64,000 nucleotides of DNA from Hypericum androsaemum (lineage: Eukaryota > Streptophyta > Magnoliopsida > Malpighiales > Hypericaceae): contig OZ023193.1 in the NCBI GenBank assembly GCA_963995505.1, positions 6,780,521 to 6,844,520 of the forward strand. Direction: 5' to 3'. Shown here piece after piece: positions 1 through 12,360 of this stretch. A program made the translations under genes and the position numbers. Position 1 is the first letter of the stretch. Every line of letters begins with the position of its first letter. Below the pieces are notes generated by a model. The model saw nothing but the letters and a program-made list of their open reading frames with translations, made no database searches and had not been told where the DNA came from.

Positions 1-284
1 CGAGAACCCTCTCGCACCCCAAGTCACATAATCCAGGTTCGAACTCCGGGTTAATTAAAGGGTCATCGCACCCGGCGACTGAGGAAGGAGAAGCAAGCAG
101 CCACAAACCATCAAGGAAGGCTCTTCTTTCTAGGTACTTGACCTCATTTCCGACAGGCTCTTTCCCCCATAAGTAAGGATTTATTAGCGCCGCACCCATT
201 TGGGCGATCCCTTGCAGCTTTGGATTGAATACGGAGTGAAAGAAATTATTCCGAACAGTTTGGAGTAAAAAGGACTGCGCTAGT

Positions 285-420
285 ATGCCCAGTTATGTGA
301 TACAGGCATATCCTTTATGTGATACTGCTATGTCTCATTATGTCATACTGGCAAGTGTATTTTCCGTGTTTGCGATACTAGCATGTCCCGTTGACGATAC
401 TGACATGCATATCTTTTTTT
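285..420. repeat. degenerate short tandem motif
   Basis: Five loosely repeated units of about 20-29 bp, each with a core like tatgtgatactg followed by gcatgtc, lie upstream of the copia element. An 88-codon open frame across it looks like a by-product of the repeat. The rest of 1-537 shows nothing I recognise. Confidence 0.4.
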
Positions 421-472
421 ATTTTGGTCCTCGTAGTTCTATATTTTTACAAAAAAATCCTCGCATGTTCTT

Positions 473-493
473 CACTCCAAACCGTTTGGAGTG
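473..493. repeat. perfect palindrome, 9-bp arms
   Basis: CACTCCAAA, then a CCG spacer, then TTTGGAGTG. The half-site GTTTGGAGT also occurs near 258-267. It lies 45 bp upstream of the copia 5' LTR. Function unknown. Confidence 0.7.
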
Positions 494-537
494 GGAGCAT
501 TCCGTACCTAATCCAGCCGCATCCCTTGCAACATCTC

Positions 538-728
538 TATTGGAGATATGATTATGATAGTGTTCTATTACGATTAGGAAAGTGTAATATTGTGTCCTAG
601 TCTTATTAGGCATGTGTATATGTGTTTAGGTCATAAACCTAGCCTCATGTATTGTATTATATATATCTGCACCGACCAGTCAATAAAAAACACCAAGCGA
701 AGTATTCCCGCTATACTATTTCTCTTTA
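538..728 (+). repeat. copia 5' LTR
   Basis: Begins TATTGGAGATATG, matching TATTAGAGATATG of the 3' LTR, and ends CTATTTCTCTTTA in both copies. It contains a TATATATAT core near 656-667 that may be the old promoter. The canonical TG...CA ends have been lost. Confidence 0.85.
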
Positions 729-794
729 TGCTATCAGAGCTTTAGGGTTTTATTCGATCACCACCTTCCCCAAAATCGAACGTAAACCCTAAGC

Positions 795-1710
795 ATGTCA
801 AATTCTAGTTCTGTTGCAACTACTCCGAACAGCTTGCAATGCCTCGGCAATGAGAACTTCTCAGCTGCTGGTATGGATACCATGTCGCCATATTATATTC
901 ATCCCTCGGACGGTCCCAGTCAAGTCCATATCATAGACCGATTGACCGAAGGAAATGATGGCCAATGGGTGAGTGATATGAGTACAGTTCTTTATGTAAA
1001 GAATAAATTTGGGTTCGTCGATGGAACCCTCCCTAGATGATCCTACTTCAAAAGACTTTAAGTATTGGGTTCGAGCCGATGCAATGGTTAGAGGATGGTT
1101 GAAGACGTCCATGGAAAAGGTCGTACGCAACAGCTTGCGGAGTGTGCCTCGCATAAGATTTGGACTAACCTTGCTGAACGGTTTGGAAAGGGTAGCGATC
1201 CACATGCCTTTGAACTCCGTCGTGCAATTGCGACCCTTCGATAAGATAATTTATCTATGTCTACTTACTATACAAAATTGAAGGAGCTTTGGGACGAGGC
1301 TCAGGAAATTACTCATTTACATGTGTGCTCTTGCAATGGATGTACTTGTAATTTGAAGAAGCAGGTACTGGAGATTCGAGGGAAGGAATATCAGTATGAT
1401 TTCCTCATGGGGCTGGATGAGGCTTTTGCGATTGTCAAAACACAAATCCTCAGCACACAACTAGTTCCCAGCATTAGCGTGGCCTATCATCTTATTTTCG
1501 AGGATGAACAACAAAGGCAAATCTCAGTAGCTCGTCATCCTATCACCGATTCTGTTGCTTTCTAAATAAGGAATCAGGATGGGTGAGGCTATAGAGATGG
1601 GAGAGGAGGCAATCGACCGAGATGCTCCCACTGTGGCAAAATTGGCCACCTCATTAATGCTTGTTTCAAAATTGTAGGTTATCTGCCCAACTGGAGAAAG
1701 AACAACTCAG
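795..1710 (+). pseudogene. copia gag remnant
   Basis: The N-terminal part reads SPYYIHPSDGPSQV, then in another frame VKNKFGFVDGTLPR, both typical of the copia gag N terminus. The central part follows (LWDEAQEITHLHVCSCNGC, later YQYDFLMGLDEAFAIVKTQI). A CCHC zinc knuckle, CSHCGKIGHLINACF, lies near 1620-1670. Frames switch at least twice and a TAA interrupts near 1563, so no gag protein can be made. Confidence 0.85.
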
Positions 1711-1959
1711 TAAGTAGAGGTAATAATGGCTCTAGTCGACCCCAAGGTGGTGGGTCCAATCAGATTAACAGCATGTCTCGAGATCCCAATGGTGCTCAGG
1801 CACAACCTCGAGTTGCACAAGTCAGTCAAGATGAACAGGTTGCTAATGGACTGACGCCGGAATAGGTTAACATACTTCTCCACCAACTGGCTAGAAAGGC
1901 GAACCAATCGGAGTCCTCGCTGATCAGCCCGCCTAATAATTCCTCTTATAATATGGCTG

Positions 1960-4900
1960 GAAAGATTAATTTTGGCCAATCTTGGGTGGTGGACTAAGGT
2001 GCTACTGATCATATCACGTGTAGCCGAACCTGTTTGATTGATGAAAGCAGTGGAATTGTCCACCCCCCAGTCAAGATTCCAAATGGTGATGAAATTCTTT
2101 TGTTAGTACAGGAAATGCCCAAATTACATCGCATATGCTTCTAAAGAATGTGTTGCATATCCCACTATTTCAATGCAACTTATTATCAGTGAGTAGATTG
2201 ACGAAATATCTCAACTGCTCTATAACATTTTATGTTGATTCTTGTATCATTTAGGACTTAATTTCGAGGAGCGTGATTGGAGTGGATAGGCAATGGGATA
2301 GCTTGTATCATTTTGAGGACATGCAAAAGGGGATCGTGCTATCAGCGGGTTTAGATTTGGACGCAGCAAGGTGGCATCATCGTCTTTGTCATATCTTTAC
2401 TGAAAAGATGAAGCACATGTATTTGTTTAAGAACTTGGATTTTTCTACAATTTTGGGTCATTGTGATTCTTGTTTTCGTGCAAAACATACATGGTTACCT
2501 TTTCCCAAGAGTGATATTAAAATAATTGCATGTTTCGATTTAATTCACTGTGATATATGTGGGCCTTATCAAACTCCATCAACTGTTGGTGCTCATTACT
2601 TATTGATGATCGTTGATGATTTCAGTAGAAGGGTTTGGACATTTCTCATGAAGGTTAAATCTAAAGTTCTATGACATTTGATAGTTTTTTGCAATATGAT
2701 ATGTAATCAATTTGGAGTAGGAGTCAAAGGAATTTGATCTGATAATGGGTCTGAAATATGTTCGCAGGAAATACGGTGGTATTACGAGGAGTATGGTATT
2801 ACGCTGCAAACTTTTTGTCTTTATACCCCCCCAAAAAAATGGGGTTGTTGAGCAAAAAAATTGCCATTGCTTAAAGTGGCTCAGGCACTACGATTTCAGA
2901 CAAGCTTACCAATCAGAATCTGGGGAGAATGCATCCAAGTAGCTACATATTTAATCAACATGACACCATCTCGTGCTGTTCATAACCAGACACCATACGA
3001 GATCATCTTCGGTTGCCCAGCTTGCTACGATCATCTTCGCACCTTTGGTTACTTAGTCTACATACACAATCAGACTAGGACTGACAAATTTGATGAGCGC
3101 AGTCATCACTGCATGTTTGTTGGTTATCTCTTCAATCAAAAAGGCTATCGGGTCTATGATCCCCGGAGTAAGAAATTTCATATTTCTCGAGACGTGACAT
3201 TTGTTAAAGATGTCTTTCCATATAACAAAGATTTGGTTCTTGTGATCGATGGAGAAATTAAGGCAGAAGGCAACAACATATCCCACACGGATGATTGTCC
3301 AATTACAAAAGTAAATATTTTTGAGATGGAAAAGCCAGTTGAGGAAATAATGGCTCCACCGAATCCTCAAGACGAATCCAGCATGGATTCATCACCTCTA
3401 GCTATTGTGTCTTGTCTGCCAAATTTGGACAGCCAGAATGACCATCTGATCGAGGTAGAGCCAAGTCGCAGTGAGTAACAACGACAAACACCAGCATATT
3501 TTGAGGATTACCAATTCACACTTTCCCCTTCGCTCATCCCCATCTAGCCTAACAAGTCATCCCCACCACCTACTGCTTCATCAGGTAACTCAAGTTTATA
3601 CTCCTTGGCTCAATTTATTAGTTATAAACATTTTCACAAGCTCACGAGGCCTACCTAAGTGCTCTAAGAGTCTAAGTGCCCAAACTGAACCTCATACTTA
3701 TTTTGAGGCGGTCAAGCACAAGTGTTGGCGAACAGCTATGCAGAAAGAAGTTGCTGCTCTTGAATCCAATGAGACGTGGACGCTCATTTCCTTGCCCCCA
3801 AAAAAGAATGTTGTTGACTCTAAATAGATCTACAAGATAAAGTTCCATCTAGATGAATCTATTAAGCGATACAAAGCTCGATTAGTGGCTAGGGGTTTCA
3901 AACAAATCGAAGGGGTGGACTATCATGAGACTTTTGCTCCCGTGGCAAAGGTTATTTCCGTACGATGTTTACTCGCCTTAGCTGTCAAACAAGGCTAGCT
4001 TATTCATCAATTGAATGTCAATAATTTCTTTTTGCATGGTGATTTGCTCGAGGAGGTATATATGAAAGTTCCACAGGGATTTACAAGGCCTAGGGACTCA
4101 CGGGTCTGTCAGTTGAAGAAGTCTTTGTACGGACTAAAGCAAGCATCCTGCTCTTGGTATAGCAAGCTGACATCCTTTCTATTGCACCTAAGGTTTATTC
4201 GATCTCAGGCTGATCACACAATATTTATCTACCACAGAGGGCGAGGAGTCTTGATTTTGCTAGTTTATGTCGATGACGTTATTCTAGTTCATGATCATGT
4301 GTCGATGCTTTAAGCAACCAGAAGTCAGCTTCATCATCAGTTCGGAATAAAAGATTTAGGCATTCTAAAATACTTTCTGGGGATTGAAGAAGCAACCTCC
4401 TCGAAGGGCTTCGTTCTAAGTTAGAGAAAGTACACTCACGATATTTTAAAGGATTAAGGAAAGGATGATGCCCGTCCTTGTTATTTTCCTATATAGTAGA
4501 ATCACCGCTTACGGTCGGAACAACGATGTGGTGGCAGAGACTAGTCGTTATAGGCGATTAATTGGCATGCTTATGTACCTCACAGTCACCTGACTCGACA
4601 TCACGTACTCTGTTAACATTTTAAGTCAATTCGTGGAGAAACCGACTGAGGAACATGTTCAAGCTGTGGACTGAGTTCTCCGTTATTTAAAGACCATGCC
4701 TGGTCAGGGTATAGTTCTCAACAACATTTCTAACTCGGAACTTGTTGCATATTATGATGCTGATTGGGATGGCTGTCCCATAACGCGGCGATCATGTACA
4801 GGTTATCTAATGTCTTTTGTTGGGTCTCAGATGTCTTGGCATACCAAGAAGCAGCCAGTGGTTGCTTGATCTTCTGCTGAAGTAGAATATAGAGCCATGG

Positions 4901-5247
4901 CCATCGTCGTCAGCGAGATCTTATGGTTGCGATGGTTATTCCGTGATCTTGAAATTTCTTTTTCACGAGCCACTTCACTGTTTTGTGACAATGAGGCTGC
5001 CCTCCACATCACGATGAATCCAGTCTACCATGAGAGGACTAAGCATGTAGAAATGGATTGCTATTTTGTCCAAGAGTGCGTTGAGTCATGGGAGATTACT
5101 CCTTACAAGATTTCCACGTCTAATCAATTGGCAGATTTGTTACTCCTTACAAGATTTTCACGTCTAATCAATTGGCAGATTTGTTACTCCTTACAAAAAA
5201 CTCTTGCTCGCAAATTGGGCGTTGTCAATCTCCACGCGCCAACTTGA
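1960..5247 (+). pseudogene. copia pol remnant (PR-INT-RT-RH)
   Basis: Protease remnant near 1975 (WVVD, stop, GATDHITCS). Integrase: GAG-pre zinc finger near 2370-2480 (ARWHHRLCH, HCDSCFRAKH), then the catalytic core start (DLIHCDICGPY, LLMIVDDFSRR). Reverse transcriptase 3700-4320: [40 protein letters not shown], and the active-site motif LLVYVDDVIL. RNase H 4740-5240: [38 protein letters not shown]. At least six in-frame stops and several frameshifts are present. This order and these motifs are diagnostic for Ty1/copia. Confidence 0.9.
5097..5196. repeat. 44-bp tandem duplication in RNase H
   Basis: Copy 1 at 5097-5140, copy 2 at 5141-5184, then 12 bp of a third. The copies differ at one or two bases, so the duplication is young compared with the element. 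It repeats the NQLADLL segment of RNase H. Confidence 0.9.
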
Positions 5248-5255
5248 GGGGGACG

Positions 5256-5443
5256 TATTAGAGATATGATTGCGATCGTGTTCTAGTTTAGAAAAGTGTA
5301 ATATTTTGTCCTAGTTTTATTAGCAATGTGTACATGCGTTTAGGTCATAAACCTAGCCTCCTGTATTGTACTATATATATATGTGCACTGATCGGTCAAT
5401 AAACACACCAAACGAAGTATTCCCGCTATACTATTTCTCTTTA
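5256..5443 (+). repeat. copia 3' LTR
   Basis: Starts directly after the purine tract and matches the 5' LTR over its whole length, with scattered substitutions and one small gap. Confidence 0.85.
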
Positions 5444-6215
5444 CTCTCCTTCCCGTTCTTGACACACATTTGGTGGCATATATTAGCACCTGCACCAGTT
5501 CATAGACAGGAGGATGTTTAGATAGCGGGACTATTATCGATATGATATAACGTATAAAGTCGAAGATATGTTGGATTAAAATGATCTAAAATAATATAAC
5601 TGCTAAATACATTATAGAATGAAGAAAAAAGACATGTAGATAATCACCGATTGTATGAACTTACAAAATAATTTTGAGAAATAACACTACTAGAAGCAAT
5701 TTCATAATTTTGTGACTATAAATTGACAAAAACTATAAGAAATTGTATTACTTAGAAATTTATGTGGAGCAAATGTCCCCACCTACCTTTACTTTTATGT
5801 AAGAAGAATTATTCGACCAATTAATCTAAATTTCAGTCGATTGAAATTTTTGAAAAAATGTGATCTCATTAAGTATTGAACTCGAGATTTTTTTAATTAA
5901 AAATATAAGAAATTTATTACCAGTTAATTTAAGTACTAGTATTTATTGGTCTTTAATAATTTATAGGTTTTCTCTCAATGAAATTATCATTACACATTGT
6001 GTTTAAAATAATAAAAATATTCAATTATTGCAGCCACTTCCATCAACAAAATTGCCCATCTGTGAAGAGAACTTGTCCCAACGGCTGAAATTGTAACAAT
6101 AATTTGATGGAATTTGTCCCAGCAGCCACTTCACATTCTTCGATCTCTATAGGTGCAAAAAATTTACTTCTAAAAAAAAACAAGATCGTCCATCTATTTT
6201 AATCACTCTCTTGCA
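5444..6215. other. AT-rich intergenic sequence
   Basis: No coding frame, RNA gene or clear repeat recognised. Confidence 0.5.
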
Positions 6216-6689
6216 TTACAAACCTGCACCATCCCCAGTTAGGAACACCCGAGTGAGATCGGCGTGGGTGTTGAGCCACTCCTCGGGACCATCTCCGCCC
6301 ACATGGGAGGCGACCCATCGAAGCGCGGCCCACGAGTCTTCGTAGGCAGCAGGGATACGTGCTCGGTGGGCCAGCATATAGTCAATGGAGACCGCCACTA
6401 TGTTGGCCTCCGAGACTAGGGAATAGAGGTAGTTGTGGTAGGTGGGAGAGAATGGCGTCTCGATGCAGAACTCGCCCTCGTGGATGTAGATAAGAAGCGG
6501 AAGCTTTCGGCCGGGGGAGGCGTTTTCGGGTAGGTATAACCTGAAAGTGAGGTTGTGTTCGAGGGAGAAGATGACGTCCTTGGAAGTTACCTTGGTTATT
6601 GGGTCTAGAGACGGAGGGACTACTGTTGTGCCTTGGAGCCTCTCTATGGATCCATCTTTGAAAATCTCAAGTAAGGGAGACAAGACAAG
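6216..6689 (-). pseudogene. carboxylesterase (CXE, GID1-like fold) N-terminal fragment
   Basis: The minus strand encodes the first half (about 155 of a usual 310-330 residues) of a plant alpha/beta-hydrolase carboxylesterase: SPLLEIFKDGSIERLQGT, then LPLLIYIHEGEFCIETPF, YMLAHRARIPAAYEDSWAAL, and VFLTGDGAG followed at once by a stop. In working family members the oxyanion-hole motif is HGGG and the nucleophile box is GDSAG; here these read HEGE and GDGAG, so the catalytic serine and two glycines are lost. There is no in-frame ATG: a TGA lies a few codons upstream and a usable ATG sits in another frame. The C-terminal half with Asp and His is absent. A dead, truncated copy. Confidence 0.85.
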
Positions 6690-7499
6690 TCATGGGCTAC
6701 CTCTCGGTCTGAATCCATTTTGCGGGTGTGGAATTTTTAAGTGGCGGATACAATTGAAAGGCACTAAGGTTTTGTTATATAATCAGAGGAAAAGAAAATT
6801 TGTTATTGGTTATAAAAGGAAAGGATTTTGTAGTTGGCAAGTCCGTAATGGCATCCCATCCAAATTAGATGGATACAGCGACAACTATGGTCAGTTTGGT
6901 TAGAGCATAAAAGCAGGTTAGGAAAGAAATTAATTAGTGCATCATCCAAATTCTCGTGACCAAAATCTTTACATATTTTAATTTTGATTATAATTGATAA
7001 GAAATATTTAGATTAGCTAATAATGATATTATTCTAAATTAATCAATAAATCTCGATTTTCATCACCAAATATCCTACTTTGTTCAAACTTATGTTAGTC
7101 TGTTAGTCCGTAGAATGTTCCGATTTTGTAGTTAATCTAAGAAGAAGAAGTGAAAGCGATGCTTCCCCACGAAATCCTCTCTGGAAACCCTAGCGACCTC
7201 CCCCCGACTCTACCGCCGCTGATACCACTTCAGCCCCCTCCCTCCATGAACAACCACCTTCTCAGGGCCCCCCGCTTGCCATTAGTCCCATAGAGATGGA
7301 TTGCTCCAACTTTTTGCCACCCGACAAGCCTCCAGAACTCCTCCTTCTGGGATACGCTAGATCACACCACAATATGCTTTGATCCCAGAGGAAGACTTCG
7401 TCACCGCTGGCCTAGTTCGTATCCACATGGCAACCGGGTCGTCAGAGATCCCACGAGCGGATGTTGACTTGAACCTGCTGGCAGAGATGTCTCCGCAAT

Positions 7500-8060
7500 A
7501 GGCCAACTATCTGGTCCTAAAACTGCTGGGATGCTTCATGAGCCACCAAGTCATGGAATGCCACCTCCGCAACTTATGAAAGCCCAGGGAACGATGGAGC
7601 TCGTCGACCAATCCAATGGCTACTACCTTGTTAAATTTGGCCAACAAGATGATCATGACAGGGTACTCAAGAACGGACCATAGACGATCACTGGCCATTA
7701 CCTAATGGTGCACCGCTGGTCACCATAATTCGACCACGACACGACCGCCATCGCCTCCTCCATGATCTGGGTCTGCCTAACGGGCATCCAGATTATATTT
7801 TATCATGAATGCTTACTACTTGTCATTACTCAGGCATTAGGAAGACCTTTCGAAGTTGATGAGATGACACGTAGGGCACAAAGGGGTCGATATGCACGTA
7901 TTTGCATCGAGCTTGATCTCCGCAAGCAGCTCTGATGCATCCTACTGATTAACGTGAAATAGATCAAAATTGAGTATGAAAATCTACATGTGATATGTAT
8001 GCGATGCGATAAGTATGATCATACAACTGTAGCTTGTACGAAAGGATTAACCCCAGCTCC
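7500..8060 (+). pseudogene. LINE ORF1 remnant (DUF4283/zinc knuckle)
   Basis: Across frames the sequence reads LGRPFEVDEMTRRAQRGRYA, RICIELDLRKQL, then IKIEYENLHVICMRCDKYDH near 7840-8030. This matches the LINE ORF1 pattern in plants, where an RxCVELDL block is followed by VEYEGLxxxCxxCGxxGH. Two stops interrupt it and the last knuckle residues are changed. Confidence 0.8.
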
Positions 8061-9389
8061 ATCACCGCCTCCCACAGGGGCGGTGCTTGATGCGTAGCAA
8101 ACATCTTTGACGCATCTAGTAGGCCCAAGTGACCCGTTGCCTCAGGAATGCTTGGTGGGAAACCACGATGCTTAGTCACACATCGGTGAATGGATGATAG
8201 TGAAATGTCATCCCTGATGCCCCACAAGGAGGAAAGCGATCGGAGGCCTCTCAGGGAATAGATTTGAGGCTTCAAGCCCCCAGGACCAACTAGCTAAGAT
8301 CAGAGCCCAAGCTGGCGAGCCTATTACTGGGATCGCATCGCATAACTGCCAGGCAATGGCATCGAGGAGGCGAGTAAGGACTGCAATAGGAAAGAGAACA
8401 ATTTTCACTCAATTCCAGCCAAAATCTATGCGAGACTCAATGGCTCCTTCCAACTCTGCATCCCAGCCTAGTCTTGCCCAATCAAGCCATGCCAGCCTGG
8501 CTAATTTTGTGAATTTAATTAACCTAGGCCCAAATTTTGGTTTACCATTTTTTGATCCAAAATTGTCCCTCTCTTCTGCAGGAAAAGGAAGGGCCCAAGC
8601 TCAAAAAGAGAGAGGAATTGTCCAAAATGACAAAATAGGGCCCTCTGAGGCTGCCAAGAAAAAAAACCCACAGTGGAGCGACCTCAATGACTGATCCAAT
8701 AATGATTCTCGGAGCCTCTAACCCATATCCAGTCTTTTCACATTTTGATAAATCCATTGATCTAACTAATGTCCCACCTCTTACAGGTTTTCAATCTAAG
8801 CCTAAAATGGCCCAGAAGCGGAAAGGGAAAGTCAAGGCCTCGTAGCCCGCCCATATTTCCCAGCGGGCCAACTATTACTTGGACTCGGACCAGGGAGAGG
8901 GTGTTGGCCCAGTGTTATAAAAAAAGAAAGCCCGTGGCCTGCCCAAACAGAATGAGGTGCCCATGACCTAAACACAATGCGGGCATGACCTTATCAGAGA
9001 TCAAAAGCCGAGCAAAGACCAGGGGACCAAGTTCTGGGCCGCAGGAAGTGACCCAACCCATGTCATATATAGAGAGCTAGAACCTGCCACATCCAGACCT
9101 AGAGGATAGCGATCGACCTACCAGCGACCCAATGAAGGAAAATTGAAGGGGGCTGGAGGCCCAAGACGTACATGGAGCAGACGGCCCAGCCACCGATGTC
9201 ACCAAGTACCGGGGTCCACCCGAATGACATGAACATCTAATGCTCGTCCAACCACTGTTTGTCGTCTCTTCCCCTACCCACCTTTATTTTAGTTAATGTT
9301 CTATTATTTCATCCTATGACAATTTCATCTATTTTATTCTATAATGTCTACTGTGCTAATAAGACCTAGCTCTTTCAGACTGTCAAGAG

Positions 9390-10170
9390 TTTAGTTTGGC
9401 ACCACAAACCTAATATTTTAGTGATTTTGGAGCCCCAGATTTTGAGGGACAGAGCTGACAGGGTCTGCCGCCGCTTGGGATTCATAAACATCGAGTGTGT
9501 GGAGGCCTCTGGCCGTAGTGGTGGCATTTGGTTACTATAGAATGCAACTACTACACAGCTTTCTCTCTAGGAATAAAACGAGCAATTCATCCATGTTAAG
9601 GTCCTCACTCAACACAAAAGTTTCATGCTCACAGAGTCTACGCTAGCCTTAGACCTGTGAAGCGATAGGCTCTATGAGAGCGGTTAACATCCATTAGCCA
9701 CACCATCAGTGGTTCCTGTGTCCTTGGAGGTGACTTTAATGACATCAGGTCTCTGGAGGAGTAATGTAAGGGTTCAGGTACTCTATCAGTGCAGAACATG
9801 CACTTCGCTAAGCACACTGATACCCTAGGCCTCATTGACTTGGGATTCCTGGGTACAAGATTTTTCAGATCCCGAGGTCAGGAGGTCTCTACACAGGTAT
9901 CAAAGCGACTAAACTGTGTATTGTGTAATGAGGACTAGATACTAGTATAGACAGAGGCAGTAATGAGGCACCTTCCTCGCATAGCTTCTGATCACTTCCC
10001 GCTCCTCTTAGACCTCTGCCCAGATGAAGGCGCGAATATGAGGGAAAGGCCATTCTAATTCTAGGCTGCCTGACTTCTCTATTCTAATTTTATGAACTTT
10101 CTGGACTTTCGGTGGCTTAGAGACATACTTACCATCACCACACTCGACTCATTTACCGCAACCCTATGCA
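9390..10170 (+). pseudogene. LINE endonuclease remnant
   Basis: Reads VKSLVWHHKPNILVILEPQI, then LGFINIECVEASGRSGGIW, as in the N-terminal half of plant LINE endonucleases. Later pieces near 9700-9840 correspond to the GDFND block (CVLGGDFNDIRS in one frame) and the LIDLGF segment. Frames change several times. Confidence 0.75.
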
Positions 10171-10774
10171 AGTAGAAGTGCGAGGTATTTGGACACATCC
10201 TTCAACACAATGACAGGTGCATCCCAGACTCGATGGTGTTTAGAGACTGCAGGAGTCAGAGATTACCAGGGGCATACTCCATCTAGAGAGGAAGCTTCAC
10301 ATAGAGCTGGATGGCATCCTCGGCCAGGAGGCCTTGCTGTGGTTACAGAAATCATGGGAGGAGTGGATTGCAAATGGTGGCAGGAATACCCAGTTCTTCC
10401 ATACCTCGACCATTGTTCGACGACATGAGAACAGATCCGTGGTCTTCTGTTCTTTGATAAGGAGTGACTTTGGGACCAGGATGCCTCTTGCTCTTTGGTT
10501 GTAGACCACTTTCAGCAGCTATACTCGGAGGAGGTTCCATGCCGGCCGGACCAGCCCTACTGGAATGGATTCCCTACTCTAGAGGCTAGCCTTTTGGAGA
10601 GCCTCTGCAGACCTGTGTCCCGAGGGGATATTTGAGACACATATTCCAGATGGGGCCTTACAAAGCCCCTGTGAGGATGGCTACAAGATATTTTTCTTTC
10701 AGAGATGCTGGGAGGTGGTACATGACTCGATTTGTACTCAGGTCCATAAGTTTTTCTAGATTGATCAACTTCAT

Positions 10775-11900
10775 GTGCACCTGAACACTACCCTGATCAT
10801 ACTCATTCCCAAAATTCCCACCCCAAAGACGCTCTCCCAGTTTCGGCCTATCAGTTTGTGTAGTGTTATATGTAAGATCATTATTAAAATTCTGGTGAAC
10901 TATCTGAAACCCCTCCTTGATACGATGGTTAGTCTAACATTAGCCAGCTTTGTCCTAGGGTGTTATATGTCAAAAAAATATTGTTATTCTACAATAGGCA
11001 ACCCACTCGATGTCACGCAAGACTGGCAGTGTCGGTTGGATGATCATCGAGCTCAATCTTGAAAAGGCTTATCACTGCCTCAACTGGGATTTTCTTCACG
11101 AGACGCTCATCCTGACTGAACTTTTACAGCATTTCGTTGACTGGATTATGGAGTGTGTCTCGATTGTCTTGATGCATGTTCTTTAGAATGGGGAGAAGAC
11201 CACAGCCTTCTCGCCATCCCGAGGGATTATCCAGGGCGACCCAATCTCTCTCTACCTTTTTTTCTATGTATGGAGCAACTCTCGTATGCTATAAAGCAAT
11301 TAGTACAAAAGGGAAGATGGTCCCAAGTCTGCCTGACACGTCGAGCACCACCCTTTTTGCAGCTGATGTTTGTCGATGATCTGATTCTCATGTATGAGGC
11401 GACCATTAACTAGGTAGTAATGGTTTGTGAGCTATTGGTGACCTTCTGTGACTGCTCAGGCCAATGGGTTAGCCTTTCTAAATCCAAGTTTATGGTCTCC
11501 CAAAATGTCGATGAGGAGCTTGCTAGTCGACTCAGTAATGTGATGGGCATTCCTTTGACTATGGACTTTGGAAAATACCTGGGATCATTGACAGACACTA
11601 GACGGGGTAGCCAACAGACCTACCACTACGTCCTTGAAAGACTCTGAAGCAAGATGGCAGAATGGAACGCTAGATTGTTGAGCAGCACGTGATGTACACT
11701 GATCTTTTACCTGTTGGCATATGCTCAGATATTGATCAATGCATACGAGACTTCATCTGGGGCACCGATCAGGATCAGCAGCGTATGCACCTGGTCAGCT
11801 GGACCACTATATGCCTCCCTAAGGAGGTAGGAACCTGTCCCGAGCCAAAATTGGCCTCGAACCTAGTTGGCAATATGAGGTGGCACGCCACGTTGAGTTT
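10775..11900 (+). pseudogene. LINE reverse transcriptase remnant
   Basis: Reads LIILIPKIPTPKTLSQFRPI, SLCSVICKIIIKILVNYLKP, then the LEKAYHCLNWDFL block near 11055-11090, and the catalytic motif as FVDDLILMYEA at 11371-11403 (the usual plant form is FADDLILF). Interrupted by stops and frameshifts between these blocks. Confidence 0.88.
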
Positions 11901-11930
11901 TTTTAACCGGTTGACAATATGAGGTGACAA

Positions 11931-12360
11931 AAAATTAAATATCATTTTCAATCCCATAGGTTTTATGTTTTCAAAACATCCTCATTTCTTCTTTTTCCTC
12001 CTGCCCTCTCTCTCTCTCCACCCTCCCCCACTCTCTCCTCCCTCCTCTGCCTTTCTTTACTTCCTTCGAAGAGCAATATAGCCACTTAATCACGCCCTGC
12101 TCCAACATAGCCAGCATAGCAGAAAGCTCTAACGTAGAAGATGGTTCGATTGGTGTAGTGGGAGGAAGGGGATGATAAGGGCTAGGGCTTTGGGGCTGGA
12201 GGTGTGGCGGCTGACGGGGAAGAGGAGGGCGTGAGCCATAGTGGGGCCGGGATCAATGGTGTTGTGGGTTAAAAGATATGAATAAGGTTGGGTTGGGTTG
12301 GGTTGGGTTGGGAGTTGAAGGAGATGGATTGGGTTGGGTTTGGTTAGGTTGGGGTTGAAT
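11931..12360. repeat. CT-rich tract and GGGTT repeats
   Basis: Pyrimidine-rich tract about 11990-12060, then GGGTT repeats at 12286-12313 with further GGGTT at 12330-12360. The G-runs with two-base loops could fold as a G-quadruplex on the + strand. The unit is not the plant telomere repeat. Confidence 0.7.

Larger units (their letters stand above)
538..5443 (+). mobile_element. Ty1/copia LTR retrotransposon, decayed
   Basis: A full-length but inactive copia-type element. It has short LTRs of about 190 bp at 538-728 and 5256-5443, roughly 85% alike by eye. A primer-binding site complementary to initiator tRNA-Met (TGCTATCAGAGC, one mismatch to the usual form) lies at 729-740 and a purine tract (TTGAGGGGGACG) ends at 5255. 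Between them lie gag, zinc knuckle, protease, integrase, reverse transcriptase and RNase H remnants in copia order (integrase before RT). Many stops and frameshifts show it is dead. The target-site duplication is unclear: TCTC occurs at both edges but is too short to trust. Confidence 0.92.
7150..11930 (+). mobile_element. L1-type LINE, decayed
   Basis: A long non-LTR retrotransposon remnant on the plus strand. In order it holds ORF1 with a DUF4283-type nucleic-acid-binding region and zinc-knuckle start (about 7500-8060), an apurinic endonuclease domain (about 9390-10170) and a reverse transcriptase (about 10775-11900). Stops and frameshifts are frequent. I saw no poly-A tail or target duplication, so both ends are approximate. 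Confidence 0.88.

Noticed and set aside
534..5448. TCTC as the copia target duplication
   Set aside because: Four bases in pyrimidine-rich context can match by chance, and the LTR ends are themselves decayed.
12286..12313. Telomere-like repeat
   Set aside because: The unit is GGGTT, not TTTAGGG, and the tract is under 30 bp.
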